Shown: positions 20,780 to 34,375 of the stretch, piece after piece
Layout of the letters: each line of letters opens with the position of its first letter
Position numbering within the stretch: the first letter of the stretch is position 1
From: Liolophura sinensis
Taxonomy: Eukaryota > Mollusca > Polyplacophora > Chitonida > Chitonidae
Assembly: GCF_032854445.1 (NCBI RefSeq)
Contig: NC_088295.1
Coordinates: 76,290,028-76,354,027, forward strand
DNA length: 64,000 nt
Reading direction: 5' to 3'
Notes under the pieces: model-generated
Told to the model about the DNA's origin: nothing
Seen by the model: the letters and a program-made list of their open reading frames with translations, nothing else
Databases searched by the model: none
Program-made: the position numbers and the translations under genes

Positions 20780-22539
20780 CCAACACGCCCCGTAGTTATT
20801 GTAAGTATGGGTATCTATCCTGTCGGGACCAAGCAGAGGTTATTTGTCTATGATCCCAGTTAATGGCGCTCCCATATTTCCATCATGGACGCGGGCAAAC
20901 TATTTATTTCCTGTCTTTAAAATTTCAATGAAATTTCACGCATGTAAGGCTGGGTATGTAGGGCTATTCTCAGATTTCTGCCACATTAAATTCGATGGGC
21001 GTTCCGATTCGTGATTTTCTATACACTAGGTGTAACTGTCTTAACAGTTCAGGTAGCGAAACATGGTCTGATCTTTACTCCGAGGTGATCTTATCAATGG
21101 CAAATTGAAAATATGAACGTAAGTACAACTTGATTTTTTCACGTATCAGCGGACGTTTGGAGATTTGAGTGGTTACCTATCACTGCCAGTATAAGAATTG
21201 TGGCTATTCATGTGTGTGGACGTCCTATTAGACTTCACGTCTATCCAATTGTCTCTTGAGGCTTTATTCAGAACCACCATTATCAGCTCAGTTTCTTCCC
21301 ATTGTATATCTGAACGAAATTATCTCCGATCGCCATTGACTGCGTAGTAACTGAAACCCTAAAAGTCGCTGCCCCCAAATACCACCCTCAAATACCACTA
21401 AATTTTAGGTCTGAGTCGTTTTTTTCCTTGTTGCTATCGTGATATCCTGTGTAAAGTGAAAAAGTCGGACAGCGAAGACTATTTAGTGTGTGTGCATGTT
21501 AAAATGTGGACGAGACTGTGTTCAGTCAGTACACAGAAATGTGCAACAATATTTGTAAACAGAACACATAATTTACAATGCGTTGTTAATGGAAAGGTCA
21601 GAGCCAGCCACATGGACCTTGTTTACCTTCATTTAAAACCTTTTAAAGGTGACACTTGGCTGTGATGTTTTGCTCATAGGGGCCTGAATTTGAGTTTTAC
21701 TCTGACCATACAGTGCTTGTGTAGGCCTCATGGATTTGTAGATTCAATGTGTGGAGTAGATTACACTGGCTTCTTGACTTCCAGGTAGGTGTTTCATCCC
21801 TGTATGTTTCCAGAAACTCTGATTCTATGCTTCATAATTGTGTCTAACTCCCCACATCATGACATCCAGTCGAGCACTTCTCCACCTGTCGCGCATATTC
21901 AAACCAAATGACGAACCTTTACCAGCCTTAGTATGTGTAATGCATTTTCACTCCTTCCTTAGCGATGACGTTCTGTACGCTAACTGACAACGTATTACTC
22001 GTGCATTACAAGGGAAGATTAGTCACTTCAGTTTGTGCCCGAGTCGTAAGAGGTGTCCCTTACCATGCGGTCATGTTGTCCAGACAGTTCTGTAAAAGAA
22101 TTCAATGCACCTCATTACATCGCTATTGATAACGCCTGTGTTGTGTAATTGAGGCTATACATAAGGCCTATCTATATCCTCCTCCAACTGCTCAAGCCAT
22201 TCAACGTACTACACATTATACTAGCATGTAAGTCTTGATGACATACGTAGCCACATCTTCCCACCCTAGCTGTTGACGTGTAATCCTGAACCATTGACTG
22301 TCACAGCAGTGCGTGGACCGCAACAGGCTTACTGACCCAACGAGCATTTAAGACCATGACTTTGTATAGTTCAGAGCATGTCATCTTGTTTGACACATAC
22401 AAGTAGTTAAGTGGGACTCAAGTTATGCTTTATTGCTCAAAGGAAATTTTCCATTGAGTTTTTACTATTTCAAAGTTGCGTTATGTTTCTTCACTAATCC
22501 TCTCCTAAAGTCATTGGCTTTAGTACGTTTTAATGCAGA
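20780..22539. other. Intergenic, nothing recognised
   Basis: No exon, RNA gene or repeat that I can support. Confidence 0.5.
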
Positions 22540-22905
22540 GACCGACCCCGATGGATCAGCTGGCAGAACGTCCACTTCGGGGGCGGTAGGTCAACCCTTG
22601 GTCGGGTCACACCTAATACCATAAAAGAGGAAGTTGTAGCTTCCCTCACTTGGCGTTCAGCATTAAAAGGATTGTGCGACGACTTGTTGACCGGTATCAG
22701 TGTAATGGCTCGGGTGTGTCAGCTTACTTGCCCTTAGTCAGTCGTCTCAGTGAAGCAGCACTGTATAAAAGAGTAGTGGAAATCCGCCCTGCAACAAGGA
22801 GGCACATAACACGTACATGCACTCTAAGGACCCCTTCGTCGTCATATGACTGAAAAATTGTTAAGTACGACGTTAAAGCCTAAGCACTCCCTCTCTCTTA
22901 ATGCA
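22540..22905 (+). mobile_element. SINE-B copy, near full length
   Basis: tRNA-like head (GGATCAGCTGG as A-box-like, GGTCAACCC as B-box-like), body 'gaagttgtagcttccctcac' ... 'aaatccgccctgcaacaagg', and tail 'cgtcatatgactgaaaaatt' then 'acgacgttaaagcc', ending in a CACTCCCTCTCT-type run. Homologues lie at 38590-38945 and 53690-54045. Confidence 0.82.
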
Positions 22906-23857
22906 GATGTAGATGGGTAATGAATGGAGTGAAAGTGAATTAGCGTCATGGACATCGAAGCACTAGGAGGTGTTCCCTATAATAAACGTAATAAATGTCC
23001 AATAATCTCAGCTTAAACAGTTTACTTATTTTTGTGTAAAGTGTTTTCATTAATCTCCAAAAGTCTCGTTTTGCCTCTTGTTATCTGGTGTGAGTGGTAC
23101 ATCTGGTGGCAGATCCCTTAACATGCTTAAAAGATACATGAAAAGATATTATAAAACGAAGAACATATACTGGAGTTTGAAGAAAGATAAAGGGAGATAC
23201 GCTAAAAAATCTGAAAAAAAATTTCTTAGGGCATAGTTTATATTTCTGAACAAGTCCTCTATTTTATGCATGTTTTACGTCAGTGGTCCGAAATATTCGT
23301 AAATTACGTCATCGATGAAAACACTGGGAAGACGGGACCAGCTTAGCGTCCCAAATGTGAGATGTCCCAGCAACAAAGTCATTTTCACAGCTATCACCGT
23401 TGACGTGACCACAGCAAGCTACTTAATTTTCGGGCTGACCGCTGGGGACTTACGTAGTTTGAAGCCATTTTTACACCCCAAGAAGAAAGTTGATAAGCTT
23501 TTTGTAGTTTTATATGTTTGGAAACATCATACCCTACGTAATGAGAAATAAAAGCCAAGCATATCACGTATCCATTAAAACGCAACATGTAACAGTCTAA
23601 AACTGAAGAGAAAGCTGACTGGCAAACTGGTTTGTGCGCGTGAGATTTATTCCTATTGTAGAACAGGTAGAATTCTGAGAACATGTAAAAGGGTGTTTTG
23701 GTGGTGTATTTTATTTATTTATTTTGTTAACAATTCTTTTATCACACCTTTCATTGGAGACTACAAAGCGCAAGACAGTAGGTCTAAATTAGGTTTTGCA
23801 GGACCAAAATACTTTGTCCAGTTGTCAAAGTAGCACACGATAACATAAACATCTCGA
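22906..23857. other. Intergenic, nothing recognised
   Basis: Opposed open frames of 78 and 96 codons overlap at 23394-23551; neither has family resemblance or convincing context. Confidence 0.45.
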
Positions 23858-24015
23858 CTTGGGAGGGTCTTTCAGCAACCTGCGGATGGTCGTGGGTTTC
23901 AACGGGTTCTGCACGGTTTCCTCCCACCATAATGTTGCCTGTCGTATAAGTGAAATATTCTTGAGAACCACGTAAAACACCAATCAAATAAATAAATAAA
24001 TAAATAAATAAATAT
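23858..24015 (+). mobile_element. SINE-A copy, 5' truncated
   Basis: Core from 'cagcaacctgcggatggtcg' to an uninterrupted AAAT run; the head is missing and no clear flanking duplication was seen. Confidence 0.82.
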
Positions 24016-24952
24016 TAGGAAAGGTGTTAGCCGTCCTGACGTGGTAGAGCGTAGCGGCGTAAACGCGATGATAGATAAACGCAGAGGAGCGAGTCATAGT
24101 GTCACTAACTAGCCCATAATCACCTCTGTAATAAGATGATAATCAATTAATCAATTAATTAATCATTTAAAAATATATCTATACCGGTATCTAACTTTTG
24201 ACTGGCATGTTGAGATGTGATTTTATCTTGAAAATGTCTTTGTCGATAAATTTTGCAGGCTGTTGATGTAGTGTTACAAAACAATCAATCCATCAATCAA
24301 TCAGTCATGTACCTGTATGTGGTTACTGATAAATGATTTCAGCATTGTGATACAGCTAGTAATCATACGGCGTCGTTGTTTTGTATGGGATATGCGTCGT
24401 ACTGTAACAGGCTCTCCTTGTATCTAATGTTATGTTAGAAATCCATGAACCATGCCTTTTTTAATAGCTGAAACTGACCCTGATAAATAAACACACTATT
24501 GGGTGACCTTTTTAAATTATGGGACAAATACCTCTAACGTGATAGGTCGTGATGAATAACAGTGTTCTTACGAATACAGAATAATTTAGTTTCACAAAAA
24601 CTGGAGTGTGAAAAAAAAATACAACGTCTGACTGATAAATGTCGTACAATACTGTCACATCAACTTTACGCCATACCCTTACCCAGTTATGAAGTTTACC
24701 TGATCTAAAGGAAGGTACGAGTCGACGGATATCGCACGTGGATACTACAAACCCATTACTTCAGGTTATACTCTGTAGAGGTTTTCACGCCGTACTGTAC
24801 ACAAACGATTTCATAGTTAGATATACATATGGTAATCTTCTTGACGATATCTGGTGTCGTCACAACGAACACCGAGAAAATACATATATAACTGGGTTTA
24901 TCCATGTATGTAGTTATTTACTGGTTTAAAGCTTGTATTCATTTGTTTGACT

Positions 24953-24994
24953 CGAGTACGGCGTAAAACAACAATCAAATAAATAAATAAATAA
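24953..24994 (+). mobile_element. SINE-A 3' tip, tail-to-tail with the next copy
   Basis: Only 'cgagtacggcgtaaaacaac' and the AAAT tail, directly abutting an oppositely oriented SINE-A. Confidence 0.75.
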
Positions 24995-25249
24995 AATTTA
25001 TTTGATTGGCGCTTTACGTACTCAATAACACTTCACTTATACGACGGAGGCCAGCATTAAGGTGGGGGAAACACGCCAGATCTTGGAAGAAACCCACGAC
25101 CATTCACAGGTTGTTGGCAGACCTTCTCACGTACTACCGGAGAGGAGGCCAGCATGAGCTGTACTTGAACTCACAGCGATCACACTGATGATATGCTCCT
25201 GGGTCATTGCGCTACTGTGGCACGCTGACCACCTCGATCACGGAGGTCC
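24995..25249 (-). mobile_element. SINE-A copy including its tRNA-like head
   Basis: On the minus strand it reads head (GATCGAGGTGGTCAGCGTG as A-box region, GTTCAAGTAC as B-box region), core and tail. The head resembles tRNA-Ser or tRNA-Leu type sequences. A direct repeat similar to TTTAAGCTTG flanks the inverted pair (24925-24935 with one extra A, and 25250-25259). Confidence 0.82.
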
Positions 25250-25344
25250 TTTAAGCTTGCTGTATAATCAATACAAAACAACGTGCAACTTGTATTGGGT
25301 GATTGGGTGTCCAAGTGATAAAATACAATTATCCCACCCTCGCT

Positions 25345-25470
25345 GACGGCACCTGCTAATGGGTTCTTCAGGAGGAGAGGTCGCGTGTTCAAATCCAGTC
25401 CTGGCTGGTTTGGTGCGGCCTTAAGGCAGGAGGTTTATCAGGTTTTCTGACAAAGTCACTTTTGACCGCG
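25345..25470 (+). mobile_element. SINE-D-like fragment
   Basis: B-box-like TGTTCAAATCC followed by 'ctggctggtttggtgcggcc' and 'ggtttatcaggtttt'. Weakly similar segments in the same order occur near 27480-27590 and 56270-56350, suggesting an old tRNA-derived family. Confidence 0.38.
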
Positions 25471-25559
25471 GTTTCATCCAACAGTTTCATCCAAACAACA
25501 TTTGCATAAAAAAATATCCTGAAAACGACTTAAAGCAAAAATGAAATAGATCAATAAAC

Positions 25560-27470
25560 GCAGATCTCTAATAAAATCAGATCCTCCAGTACGGATGGTT
25601 TAGTGGTTATTTAGTTCATGTATCCCTAAGACAACAATCTGTTGTACTGCATGAATTATATTTTCGACTATGTAGGCCACAAACAAAACACTTCGTTGTT
25701 CAAGATAACATTTGGCGATAACCATCTCTTCAGTACAATGTCGACGGAAATAGGGTTTTAAAGAGCTACATTATTTTACCTCATTCATGGGATCATCTGA
25801 AATCAGTTCGATGTATAAGTCAGTAAGTAAACGAATCACGATTGATGCCTCGTTTCATTTCAAACAAAATAAAATTTATTGTAATAATTTCATCATGACG
25901 TAAGTGAATTCCGATTATTTGTTGGTTGCATGACCCTCACAGCTCAATTTCATGACAATTAATTTAAATAGGATTGTGACTCCAATTTATTTGCGTCATG
26001 TATGATTAATTTTTTTCAAGTTAGGGTATCGAAATGGTTTTTGCCAATAAATTACAGTTTAAACCGGAGACATGCCAGTATTGTTATCGTTATATACGAT
26101 TTCTGCAGGAGTTTTTGTTTGTTTGCTGTCACCCTACCCTGCGTAGTCGCTTAAAAGACCACACCGACGGTTACATGGCTCTACTGACTAACACTCGGTG
26201 CGTCATTTGACCAAATAGTTGTCAAGACTATAACGTATCAATTCTGGCTTAACAGGTGCTGTCAAAAGCGGCGGATATTCCCAAAGCGTGTTCTGGTTAT
26301 AAAATCTGCTCAGCTGTAATCTAATATCACTGCATGGACAACTTCAACGCGTCCACCTCAGGCTGTTCTTTGTCAAAGTCACAATGCACGAGAACACAGC
26401 GCTGCGACCCATAACTTAGGTTGCAACATAATTCAAAGAGGAACAATCAATTTTTGCCCAAATTTGTTACTCGACAATAAGTAAAGCTTATTAAGGGCTG
26501 GTTTGGTTAAGACAGGGTTGGGAACTGTCTCACCTGAACGATGATGGCTGGCTGTCGTTGTGCGCCACTTGAGACTAGATCAAGGTTATCGTTAGTCTTC
26601 TACTCTGTATAGATGACAAATAATGTAGTCATTATATCCTCGAACAAATCGTCCATACCTGTAATCATGATGACGCTTCAAATTGTATTGTATAATGAAG
26701 TGGCTGATTTGTCCAAACTACTCACCTTACGGTATAGGTTAAGCTGAAGTTGTTAATGATTATGAGCGATCGTCACACACTTATTTGTTTCGGCTCATAC
26801 CTGGCTTGTTAGGGGGTGACACGAATCACGGTTCATGGGCCACTCTGTTATTCTTTCAGAATTTATCAGACGGTTTGTAGTTTGCTTTGATATAAATATA
26901 CTTGACCGCCTGAATCTGTACGTGTCTCTGCTGCATCTTTTTGGATAGAAATGTAAACATGATCACAAGTATTGTGACCGATTTTGTGCATGTGATCAGC
27001 TTTATTTTCTTTATTATAAAGAAATATTTAATATCACTACGTCACGGGTTATATTAACAAATACATATTGTATGTATTTATTTGGTTGTTGGTTATGGCC
27101 ATACTGAAGAAGTTTTCACTGCTATGGCGGTTATTTTTATGGGTTGAGGGAAAACAGAGTAAACAACCGACATGTGGCAAGTTACTGGCAGGCTTTCAGA
27201 CGTGTGGTATATGTCGTATTGGTGGATGGCAATCTGCCTTCATTGAACTCCATGCTTGACCACACAAAGGCACACCTTAAATCAATTAAATTGCTACCAA
27301 ACCACCGAGAATAGGATTAACCCCACGTGTCGTGTGGCCTGCAGATTGAAAGTGATGCACCGTTATCATGCTGGCACCAACCATTTATACTAAATACAGG
27401 AATTACCTATGGTCTTTCAGTTTTAATATTACGTAATTTTTATACGAGCATATTTTAGTTAGAGTCGGCT
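25560..27470. other. Intergenic, nothing secure
   Basis: AT-rich, with no exon. Around 27080-27320 there may be an old interspersed repeat, but I have no second copy to support it. Confidence 0.45.
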
Positions 27471-27474
27471 AAAG

Positions 27475-27600
27475 TGTTCGTCTTACCTCAGCCGATCTGC
27501 CACTGGCCCCTTGAAGGTTGCTGGTTTGAGTCCAGGACTCGCTAGTTCGGCTCAGGCTTTAAATCAACAGGTTTATAAGATATACCTTGCCAAGGTGAGT
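27475..27600 (+). mobile_element. SINE-D-like fragment
   Basis: B-box-like GGTTTGAGTCC, then 'ctcgctagttcggctcaggc' and 'caggtttataag', parallel in order to 25345-25470. Weak similarity only. Confidence 0.38.
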
Positions 27601-27649
27601 ACAGTATTAAGCTCTAGTAAAGTAAATAAATAATTATTTTAATAGGGTG

Positions 27650-29338
27650 GTATGAAATATTAAAGTGTGCATGCCGCATTAGGGCAAATCGACGACCTTG
27701 CAACACATAAAGTTTTCGTAATGTTTGGTGCTTAAGACCTTAAAACTACTTAATTTAAGTTCACGAAAATTGAGCTTTTGTGAGGATATATAAAACGTAG
27801 CTATGCGTGAAATATTCCCCAGTCTGTCATGTTATGTTATCATCATAACTCTTAACGTAAATGTATACTAGGCTTTTGTGGCCGAGGGCTCGTGGCTCAG
27901 GCAATTTAAGTCTTAAGACATGAATTGCAAGTGATTAAAACTCCAAGCTCAGAACAGGAAAAAGCTCAAATTGTCGTTGGTTCATGTGCATATACAATTA
28001 CCTACGATAAATAATCAGAGTACAAATTTCCTACACTGAAACATTTTAACTGTAGCTGTGTTTGAATTTTTCACTTAAGTCTTAAGACGTTTGATAAATA
28101 TGGGCCTCGGATCTCTTTAAAAACACATTCCAATTCAGCCGAGATTGTATTCTACTCAGAATTTCATTTTTAACTCAGAGCTCCTAACTTTAAGCCGTTT
28201 ATGGACAAGACTTGTTATTCATAATCAGAGACGACAATCGGCCAAATGTTTTCATAAATTATTGATATCATTCAAAATATCTTATAATTGCCTCAGAAGG
28301 ACACAAATATGCGAAATGTTTAATTAAAAACGTGTCATTTAGAAAACAATGCTCACCATTGTATTTGGTGTCTTTGTGTGTCGGAAACAAATGCCTTACG
28401 ACTTCAATTGACGTTATCTTTTTTTTTTAAAAAAAATAAAAAAATAAAAAATAAAAAAGGAACCCAAAACAGTTATAGTGTTGCCAATATAGAGGCACCT
28501 TTAACATGGATTAAAATTGATACTTTTTGGAAATGATCTTCAGTTTATAATGTTTTCACTAATTAGCTGGTATCAAGCTGTTATAAAGGTATACAGGTGC
28601 AGACATCTTTAAGAGTTTTATAACACTTAAATCAAGCTTAGTCTGAAATAAAAGTATTTCAAAGACAGAGTTTGTGTATCGTGTGATTGGTTCAACATCG
28701 TTAAGATGAAGTTGCATCATTGAGTTGGTTAGCTGTAAATATTCACATCTTATTCTAAAAATAAACAGAAATTTAAAATTCAGTATAAGTTCCCTCATAT
28801 CTTAGTGAATTTGTATTGTCGCGACAATAAGTTGTTGTGTGTCTAGTAGAGATTTGTTTGACAACCTAACCGAGGGAGTTTGATTGGCGTCTCCTATTGT
28901 GGGATTATCTAATCTTCCTGTAAGGCCCTTTGTGTGTTAACCCTCTTGTCTTACTATCTTTACTGTATCCGTTATTTTATGAATGGATCGGTGTTTACTA
29001 TCACAATGTCCACTTGACAAGATCCGTTTGTAAAAGATAGGCTTCCTGTCGGTTCACACGGCTTCAGCCTATATATCTCATGAGAACATCTTATCGGCAT
29101 TATTAATCGTCCTCAAGCGCACCTAAAGAATGAAACTATATATGAATTCCTTGTATTACATTATTAGACATCATTGACAGTTATTAGGTGATTATGCATA
29201 CCGACACTTTCATATCTTGACAGCTATTTCATTTCACAGACTCTATTTCCAAAACCACCCGGGATGCAGGTAATTTTGATAATTCATTCCAGAGTGGTAT
29301 ATTACGTACCGGTATATGATGCTACATCAGAGATCTGT
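27650..29338. other. Intergenic, nothing recognised
   Basis: Contains an A-rich low-complexity run near 28425-28460. No gene supported. Confidence 0.5.
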
Positions 29339-29348
29339 TATCTGTATC

Positions 29349-29580
29349 GATGCCTCTGTGGCTCAGTGGGTTAGTGCGCTAGCGCAGTGTAACGACCGAA
29401 GAGCCTCTCACCAATGCAGTCCCTATAAGTTCAAGTCCAGGAAGGTCTGCAAGGAACCTAGGGATTGTCGTGGGTTACCCTGGGCACTGCCCGGTTTCCT
29501 CCTACCATAATGCTGGCCCCCGTCGTATAAGTGAAATATTCTTGAGTACGGGGTAAAACACCAATGAAATAAATAAATCC
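29349..29580 (+). mobile_element. SINE-A, full length with 10-bp target-site duplication
   Basis: The best complete copy. The tRNA-like head starts 'gcctctgtggctcagtgg' (A box TGGCTCAGTGG), followed by the B box GTTCAAGTCC, the core and an AAAT tail. TATCTGTATC flanks it at 29339-29348 and 29581-29590. The core has a short deletion after the B box, where 'catgctggcttcctctccgg' of other copies is missing. Confidence 0.92.
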
Positions 29581-30229
29581 TATCTGTATCATTTCCTAAT
29601 AAATCTATAAATTTATTTTACGTGCTGGCGTGGTACCTATCTTTACTGTTGTTTCAAATTTATCTCTTTCAGAGATCCAGCTGTACATACATTTATATAT
29701 ATTTGATTGTCCCATCAATGGTTAAATCACCTACCGTCTTTTGTATATGGACAAGAAAGGGTTAACAAAGAACGGGAGACCTGCTTATCGTACTATTCAA
29801 TCTCATTATCAGCAAACAATTCGAGGACACTTCTTACACAAGACAACATATCTTACAGACTCTTATATTTCTAGAGCTGTCACAAGCACTCGTCTGTCCA
29901 CTCTGACGGAGGATGCAATCGGGTATGTTAGCGGGTATCTAAGCTCATCTCTTATATATATATATATATATATTCATGCAATATTAATAACTGTTCATTT
30001 GTTGTGATCAAAACATATGGCACACGTGTACTAAGCACTGGCGCCACGGATGTCTCTACAGACAGCGAGCTTGTGGCATATTCCCAGACCTTGAATACAG
30101 GAGGATCTCATGTAGTTGAGCGGAATCATGGCTATGCTGTTTTTGGAGAGTTCACTTCACTCTATATTGCCTTTGACAACCGATACACTAGTCCTGGTAA
30201 GAATTCATTTCCAAATGAAGCCCATTAAC

Positions 30230-32635
30230 GTTTTATCAAGTAATAACAAAATGTCTTGAGAAAAGCATATGATCTTTTATAGATTTGTTCACATTGCCAT
30301 AATCTTGAGCTCCGTAAAACCAGTGTTTTTAAGTCCTCAAAATTTTATTTCATTATCCAACTGTTTCACCTGTCAAGTTAGTACAAAAGTAAGAGATTAT
30401 GGGAGTAAGACTTATTACTGCTGCGTGCGGTGATAAATAGATGAAGCATGCTGTACATCAACTAGACTGAAAAGTTGGAAATAAACAAAATTCTGAAAAA
30501 CGGTAGTCAAAGAGAAAAACGCTTCATGTTCGCGGTGTGTCTACAAACTTTATTCATTTGTAAGGCAGGTTTACATTCTTCTTTCGGTTAAAATACCTAC
30601 AATTAGGCTCAATTATTTGAGATAAAACTATCGGCGTATGAACAAGAAATTTGTATACTATAAGACGGCCATGCGTGGGATGAAACTAAAATTAACGAAA
30701 GAAGATTTATACTCGACGAAAAAATTGTTTATATATATTTTTAGAAATATAATCATGCGTACCTCATTAAGGTATACATTTATGAATTAATTTTTGAGAA
30801 TGATCTTTTCCTACTAGTATTAGCATATCATTCCACAAAGATATAACCACATCACTGAATAATTTTGGCAAAACCTTTGCTCGCTGTGAAATTTCTACAG
30901 TCAATTGATTGGAATATCTTGACCCAGTCATTATGGTTGTGTGGACTAAAATTTTTAACGTCGGCAGAAGACTCTTTATATTTGCGGTTAAACAAGACGC
31001 CTACTCTAGGTCTACAGGAGGGGGACTTTTCGGGGGGACTTTTGTCTCCCCAAGGTAATCAGACCTGAACATACAGTGTCATTAGCGTATCACCCTCTTT
31101 GTAATATAGGATCATTCTGAGGTCATACATATTGCAAAAGAACAGTTTCAACTTGGACTCTGAAAATAAGAATAGTCTCTTCAGTGCAAAAGGGAGTATA
31201 TCCGTTTGAACCTGGAATATTTGTGAGGCGTTTATCGATCATTTTTACGAGGACACAGTTCTTTACCTATCCACTTGTGCTGAGACCCAATCGAGCAAAT
31301 GTTAAAAATGCAATATCGTAATATCGTCTGCTAAACTCCGTATGGAGTTGGGCCCTATCGCATATAAATCTCATCACAATATGTTTATTTTATATCTAAT
31401 ACTGGGAATGGGCTAAATGAAAGTCTTCACTGGCTTACAATTTTCTTATGTCTCAAACTTTCCTTCGCTCGGGATTGAACCCGAATCCCCCGTTAAAATG
31501 ACTCTCTGACCTGTCCGCCACTGGTATTATGTGTAAATGTGTTTGGTAGACGTATCCTTACTCTATGCATGGAGAAGGTCGTCTATGACTGCCCTGGCGT
31601 GTTTCAAAAGCAAAGGGTTAATCGTTTTTCACCTTGCCGGTAAAGCAATGGAGCCTTTCATATGGTTTGATAACAAGAGGAAAGTGAGGTCAGATTGGAA
31701 AGATATCTGCGATAAGCTCGTGTTGTCTTTATCTGTAAGAGGATTTAGTAAGGTGACATTGTGTTAAAAACTCACTGAGATGAGATAGGGCGGGCCACAA
31801 CAATCACGGCCCACAGAAAAACGCCTTTACTGCAATCAATCATATCGCACTTATCTTATTTTTAGTGTAATTAGGTGTTAATAATGAAATTATACATTAT
31901 ACCGCCTTCTTTGTGTCGCTAATTGTCATTGTCCTGTATGTGTTGGTTTGTTTACCCCAATTTATTCACCTGCATTATTGTACTTTCAGTCTGGCTTATA
32001 GCGGCATTGACTTTATTTCAAGTTTTTATCACACAATTCAGTTTTGTAAACAACACTTTACGACCGGAAGTTGTTGCATAATGTTGAATATAAACTTGAC
32101 ATCACACAACATTACTGTTTCTCGAATCACACAGGCGTAGTGATATATGTTGATCGTTATCTCTGTATCATTATATCTTCTGCTTTATCAACAACAAACT
32201 AGCGTTCATAGGAACGCCAATACATAATTTGTAGCTAAGGATTGGCACCCGAAGAGAATTGCACAGTGTATAACCCACATCGTAGCGAACACAGGCGTAA
32301 AAATAAAACCCGCCGACAACAGCTCAGAATCTTACTACACAAACAGCACGACGTAATTACGACATCCCATCAGTACTCGATTCTTATGACTTATTATAGT
32401 CGGATTAACAATAATTCAAGAGCTCTGTTCAGAGTCCACAAAACATATATAGCTGGTTTGTAAGACAATTTCAAAAGTTTCAAAGGGGTTTCTAACACAG
32501 GCAAATGCCGAGTCACAATCAAGCTGTAGCATAGAGCATAACGATCTGTTCTCTACCAAGACTGCATGTAAGTCATATGCCCTCCCTTTCAAAACTTTTA
32601 TACAAGCACACTTTTGAGTTCTGTATATGGATTTT
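30230..32635. other. Intergenic, nothing secure
   Basis: No gene. A minus-strand tRNA-like stretch with GGTTCAATCCC lies near 31466-31510 but is too short to classify. Confidence 0.45.
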
Positions 32636-32639
32636 ACGG

Positions 32640-32785
32640 ATGCTGGCAGACATTCTCCCATCCGACCGCAGATGGAGCCTGCATGAGCTTAACTTGAATT
32701 GAGAGCAACCGCATTAGTAGAAGCCTTTTGAGGCATTGTTAACCACTCGCTAACCACTCGGCCACAAGCGCCCCTCTTAATTCAA
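32640..32785 (-). mobile_element. SINE-A 5' fragment (head and start of core)
   Basis: On the minus strand it reads GCTTGTGGCCGAGTGGTTAG (A-box region of tRNA-Ser/Leu type), a diverged B box TCAATTCAAG, then 'agctcatgcaggctccatct', the start of the core. It complements the many 3'-only copies. Confidence 0.72.
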
Positions 32786-32789
32786 GAGT

Positions 32790-34375
32790 AGATCGTTCCT
32801 AACCAATAAATTTTCCCAAATCTTATCCACAATCTTCAGGTGGCCGTAAGAAAACCAAATATTTTCACTTACTATGAATTACAATGTGAGCCAGTTGTCT
32901 TTAATGCGCCTCTATATGTATTTTTTCTAACTTGATTTCCCGAATCGCAAATTTACAAATGCGTTACATCACTATAATCAGTATGCTATATGCTATAATA
33001 TTCTCTGATATGCAAAAATATATATTGGTAGACATTTTGCAAAAAATGAATAATGTTGTCAGATTTTAAGTTTATATTATTTGCATTTGCCTACAGTTAT
33101 AACATAAAAAAAATAACTGAGGCAAACTGACAGTAGGTTGGATTTTCAAGTGGTCTTCATCGAATATAATAGCGTGCAAATGGTCGCACAAGCACCGTAG
33201 ACCTGAGATCTAGAAAAAAAACAACAAAAAAACAAGACAGTCATAGATCGGCATTGAACTCATGGCAAGGTGCCGAGCTCTTTTCTCACGGTGCGACAAC
33301 CCACTCCTCCTTGCTCATTGACTTTGATGCTTTAACAAATGACCTTCAAGTTGATACAATAATAAATGAACTTCGATGCGGACATGCATAAGGATTGATT
33401 ACTAAATATGCCTGTAGGGTAACCGACCAAGTCACTCGGTGTTGACTTGCTTTTCTTTAATCTTTCGACCGTGCTTAATGAATTTGTCATAATGCCTCTG
33501 TGATGGACAACGGCCCTGATCCTTGCCTCCACTACCCCCATCTATGAAAGACAACTTCTAGCCCTCGGTGCAGAACAAAGGCTGTATAAAATCAAAGGAC
33601 AAACCTTATAATTCACATTTCATACATGTCAGTCAACATTTTTCTTAAATGAGGAATTTTCTACGTTTCAGGTTGGAATATTTAGAATATTTTGTTATTT
33701 TTTGCGTTTCGTCATAAAGCGAAGCATTCCAGACACATTATGGAGAATCTACATTAGAAGCGTCCTAAAACATATCAACATGTTGTTTTTTTTTCACAAA
33801 CTTAATTTCTGACGGGGAAAAAAATACTACATAAAATTATAATTAAAGCGATGTTTTTTTCCTTTATCATACGCGTGCATCCTGTCAACTGGCATGTTTA
33901 TTAGATCAACTTTACTCTCAGATGACTAGTCCATTATTTATCTTCTGCATGACAAAATGCTTTATTATATAACACATTTTCAAATTTACCTCCATAAAGG
34001 AATATTTTACAAAATTAAACATTCTTGTGTGATGCTTATTCCGTATGATAATGATATATTTGATATAAGTGAAGGTGTTGTGGCTAAACCTGTGCTCTCC
34101 CCTGTTTCCCGCAAGAATATACCTTATTGCCTGCCCTATAAGCGAAACATTCTGGGTCACACCCAAAAGCCTATGAAATCAGTAGATATAATCAGTATTG
34201 GTCCCCGCTCACAATATTTTACCGTAGCATTCCTAATTGTTCTGCTATAATGTAACCATACAATGACCTGTAGGCATACCACCACCAAAATACGAGACAA
34301 TATATGCTGTATATGGGTCACAACAACGTTTTCGCCTTGATGTAACTTCTTGAGCAGGTTTAAGAACTACTTTTG
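32790..34375. other. Intergenic, nothing recognised
   Basis: Overlapping open frames on both strands at about 33918-34250, none with recognisable features. Confidence 0.45.

Noticed and set aside
31466-31510. Minus-strand tRNA-like sequence with a good B box
   Set aside because: Too short, with no clear A box at the right distance and no second copy, so not listed as a separate element.
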